Below are positions 50,054-51,707 of a stretch of 51,707 nucleotides of DNA, piece by piece. Position 1 is the stretch's first letter. Each line of letters begins with the position of its first letter. The stretch is from a virus, in IMG/VR virus record IMGVR_UViG_3300015208_000001, positions 1-51,707 of that record; one strand, 5' to 3'. The position numbers were made by a program, and so were the translations under genes. The notes under the pieces are model-generated. The model worked only from the letters and a program-made list of their open reading frames with translations. It was not told the DNA's origin and made no database searches.

Positions 50054-50074
50054 CTCAGCACTGAAGTGACTGAG
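50054..50074 (+). repeat. Left-end subterminal hairpin of the IS
   Basis: CTCAGCACT..AGTGACTGAG, eleven bases from the TTGAT target on the minus strand. A second 6-bp palindrome GCGGCT/AGCCGC (50031-50044 region) lies inside. Confidence 0.85.
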
Positions 50075-50130
50075 CTTGCCAGCGTATCAACTATTTTTTG
50101 TCATGTTTTGTTCCTCTGTCCGGTCTGTCC

Positions 50131-50145
50131 GGCGGACTGTCCGCC
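50131..50145. promoter_or_regulatory. Palindromic site GGCGGACTGTCCGCC
   Basis: 7-bp inverted repeat around one base, preceded by TGTCCGG twice. It lies between a terminator and the IS insertion point, i.e. in the former upstream region of the HTH-like gene, and looks like an operator. Confidence 0.5.
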
Positions 50146-50148
50146 AAC

Positions 50149-50185
50149 AAAAAGCCCCAAACTCTCAGGAGACAGAGTGCGGGGC
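50149..50185 (-). terminator. Intrinsic terminator after the 50214-50897 gene
   Basis: Minus-strand stem GCCCC..ACTCT / AGAGT..GGGGC with two-base internal loop, then T5. Strong canonical layout. Confidence 0.85.
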
Positions 50186-50213
50186 ATTGAACGATCGCGA
50201 CTTGGCTGAAAAC

Positions 50214-50897
50214 TTATGCCGCAGTGTCCGCTGGCTTTTTAGCGTGGGATTTTCTCTTAGCGGCTGGCTTGGCAGCAGGTGCCTGGTTGCCGTTTGTGGT
50301 GACTTCCTCAACCGTGACCCCAGTTGCCGATAACCGATCGAGCATCGCTTGCAACTGTCCGATCTGTTGCCTGATCATCTGCTCGGCAATGGAGGTCGCG
50401 ACATAAAGCTGCGGGCTTCTGTTGAGGATTGACTGGCGACATTCATCAGCGGATCGACCCGTTACGATCCCCATCTCTGCTGTCAAATCGTCGAGCGACA
50501 TGAAAGTCGGCGCTTCGGCTTTGATGGCAGGGACGATCGCAATCGCTTGAACTTTTGCTTGAGCTTTTGCGGGGCGTTCGGCGGTGGCTGTAGGCATAAC
50601 TATTTGGGGCAAGGGGTCTTTCTCTGAGTTTACTTCAGAAATCGTTGTCTCGCGCCATACCTCAACATCCGCGAACCAAATCGAAACCTCGATCGCGCCG
50701 AAAACATAGTAGGCAGTGCTTTTCAGCCATTCGATGTCAGTCGTGAGATCGTCAACATGAGAGGGGCGATCGACGGCGATCAGGAGTTGAGCGTCAAGGG
50801 TGAACGATACGATCGCTCTATCTGGTACGGGATAAATCTCATAGAAGCGATCGATGGATGAGTCGGTGAGCTTGGCGCGATCGTTGGGGTTGAACAT
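50214..50897 (-). CDS. Hypothetical protein with Lys/Ala-rich tail
   Basis: 227 residues. N-terminal alpha/beta domain (VPDRAIVSFTLDAQLLIAV, STAYYVFGAIEVSIWFADVEVW), a linker rich in Ala/Lys, a helical segment (MIRQQIGQLQAMLDRLSATG) and a basic C-terminus PAAKRKSHAKKPAD resembling histone H1-like tails. No family recognised. Ends at a strong terminator. Confidence 0.65.
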   Translation of the reverse strand: MFNPNDRAKLTDSSIDRFYEIYPVPDRAIVSFTLDAQLLIAVDRPSHVDDLTTDIEWLKSTAYYVFGAIEVSIWFADVEVWRETTISEVNSEKDPLPQIVMPTATAERPAKAQAKVQAIAIVPAIKAEAPTFMSLDDLTAEMGIVTGRSADECRQSILNRSPQLYVATSIAEQMIRQQIGQLQAMLDRLSATGVTVEEVTTNGNQAPAAKPAAKRKSHAKKPADTAA

Positions 50898-50966
50898 GGC
50901 GGTTTTGGGAGGCTTGCCTTCGCAAGATTCCCTAATGGTGAGGGGTTGAAGTCGGTAATTCCCGGT

Positions 50967-51578
50967 TTAATTGGCGATCACAGATTCGTGAATCACCCCT
51001 CCTCCGCAAGCCTCTGTCTGATACCAGCCGTCTTTCTCGTTCGATAGTTTGATCGGCTGATTCGCTGGCAGCACACAGATTATCTTGCCGTTTGGCACTT
51101 GGCGCACGTTGGCACGTTGGTTAGTTGTAGCGTGGGCTGATATCGTTGGCAGTGCTGGCAAAGTTAACCCGTGACCCATTGCGATCGATACTCCGGCTGC
51201 TATGGCAATGGCGATCGCGCCCATCAACAGACACCCCGATCCCTTTTCGCGATCGGAGGAGTCAGGCAAAAATTGTGGCTGATGTCGCCGGGCTGGGTAT
51301 TTATCAGCAACCCGATCGTAGATAGATTCCACCTCCCTTAGCTCGCCCTCGGAAAACTGGAACCATTCACCATTGACGCGGCGAGCATGAAAGCGATCGT
51401 GCAAATCCTTCTCAGCCGATCTCATATCAGAAACCTCGATCGACCACTGCAAGCGGTTCTCGAATGGTGATTGCTTGCTGTTTAGCTCCTTCATGCGCCG
51501 ATCGAGATTGTTGGTTAGCCCAATTTTGTATCGATCCGTGCCGTCTGCATGGACAAAATAGATAAAACCCGCTTCCAT
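50967..51578 (-). CDS. GIY-YIG-like (T5orf172) protein with TM and SH3-like domain
   Basis: 203 residues from ATG 51578, with AGGAG nine bases upstream; GTG 51587 is an alternative. Residues ~1-85 match T5orf172/Mug113: IYFVHADGTDRYKIGLTNNLDRRMK, AEKDLHDRFHARRVNGEWF. A transmembrane helix follows (GCLLMGAIAIAIAAGVSIAMG) and the C-terminus looks like an SH3b domain (RANVRQVPNGKIICVL.. GWYQTEACGGGVI). The combination of a GIY-YIG-type fold with a membrane anchor and an SH3 domain is unusual. Confidence 0.75.
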   Translation of the reverse strand: MEAGFIYFVHADGTDRYKIGLTNNLDRRMKELNSKQSPFENRLQWSIEVSDMRSAEKDLHDRFHARRVNGEWFQFSEGELREVESIYDRVADKYPARRHQPQFLPDSSDREKGSGCLLMGAIAIAIAAGVSIAMGHGLTLPALPTISAHATTNQRANVRQVPNGKIICVLPANQPIKLSNEKDGWYQTEACGGGVIHESVIAN

Positions 51579-51589
51579 TAGTGACACTC

Positions 51590-51707
51590 CTACACCAACC
51601 CTAGCGGGTATGGAGTAGGCTTCTCAGACATTCGGAGAATGTGGAGAACTTCCTTAGAGGTATCATCAGTGATAGAACCAACTATCGTGATGCCACCTTT
51701 ACGGCGT
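51590..51707 (-). CDS. Partial gene at the window edge
   Basis: The last 38 codons of a minus-strand gene, ending ..SEKPTPYPLGLV with TAG at 51592-51590, just before the next gene. The start lies outside. Function cannot be judged. Confidence 0.55.
   Translation of the reverse strand, partial: RRKGGITIVGSITDDTSKEVLHILRMSEKPTPYPLGLV

Larger units (their letters stand above)
47797..50085. mobile_element. IS200/IS605-type element (ISDra2-like), intact
   Basis: Divergent tnpA (plus) and tnpB (minus). Both ends carry the same imperfect hairpin of 21 bases (47805-47825 and 50054-50074; 20 of 21 identical) with a bulged A, as TnpA recognises. On the minus strand the left end is preceded by TTGAT (50086-50090), the ISDra2-type target, and the right end finishes with TCAA at 47800-47797. 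No target duplication is expected for this family. Both genes appear intact, so it may be active. Confidence 0.85.

Overview
The window is a 51.7 kb stretch of a siphovirus-like (long, non-contractile tail) phage or prophage genome from a cyanobacterial host. The cyanobacterial assignment rests on the very high density of the HIP1 core CGATCG / GCGATCGC in almost every gene, on cyanobacterial-type tail-fibre sequences and pilin, and on the general codon style. No rRNA, tRNA, CRISPR array or ordinary metabolic operon was seen. An integrase, an orphan DNA methyltransferase, a serine recombinase, an HU protein and an IS200/IS605 insertion point to a temperate phage, prophage or phage-plasmid. No DNA replication genes were found, so the element probably extends beyond the window.

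Layout. 1-3.6 kb: tail-fibre/adhesin block on the minus strand. 3.6-16.4 kb: head and packaging block, mostly minus strand (head-completion candidates, major capsid, scaffold candidate, portal, large and small terminase), interleaved with two large basic proteins carrying a J-domain and a ParB-like domain. 13.0 kb: HU gene on the plus strand with a likely autoregulatory operator. 16.4-20.4 kb: accessory block with a zinc-finger protein, a C39-like peptidase (lysin candidate), an HNH endonuclease, three tiny membrane proteins, a HicB-like membrane protein, an RNase AS-like exonuclease and a tail-completion candidate. 20.4-22.8 kb: coiled-coil protein, tyrosine integrase and DNA methyltransferase. 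23-44 kb: tail operon on the plus strand (tail tube, two overlapping tail-assembly chaperones, tape measure of 1529 residues, tail-tip and fibre proteins), with two more large basic proteins, one ending in an N6-adenine methyltransferase. 43.8-46.5 kb: a TM/coiled-coil protein, a type IV pilin, a protein of unknown function and a complete EAL (c-di-GMP phosphodiesterase) domain protein. 46.7-51.7 kb: serine recombinase, an HTH-like gene whose 5' end is interrupted by an IS605-type element with intact TnpA and TnpB, and a GIY-YIG/TM/SH3-like protein.

The two most striking signals are linked. First, a conserved 50-80 bp leader occurs twelve times, always in gene orientation and ending at or near the start codon of a single gene (capsid, scaffold, portal, both head-region basic proteins, small terminase, C39 peptidase, tail tube, tape measure and others). 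It has a GGGAACTCTAG box that often contains or touches the preceding stop codon, a GGACTGC..CGCC core, and two mutually exclusive hairpins; the start-proximal hairpin keeps its pairing while its sequence changes. I do not recognise it. Second, four large basic proteins share a ~115-residue N-terminal module but differ completely afterwards (J-domain, ParB-like, repeats, methyltransferase), and each is preceded by this leader. This fits a family of virion-delivered polyvalent effectors with a common targeting module. The pilin and EAL genes suggest the phage also manipulates host surface pili or c-di-GMP.
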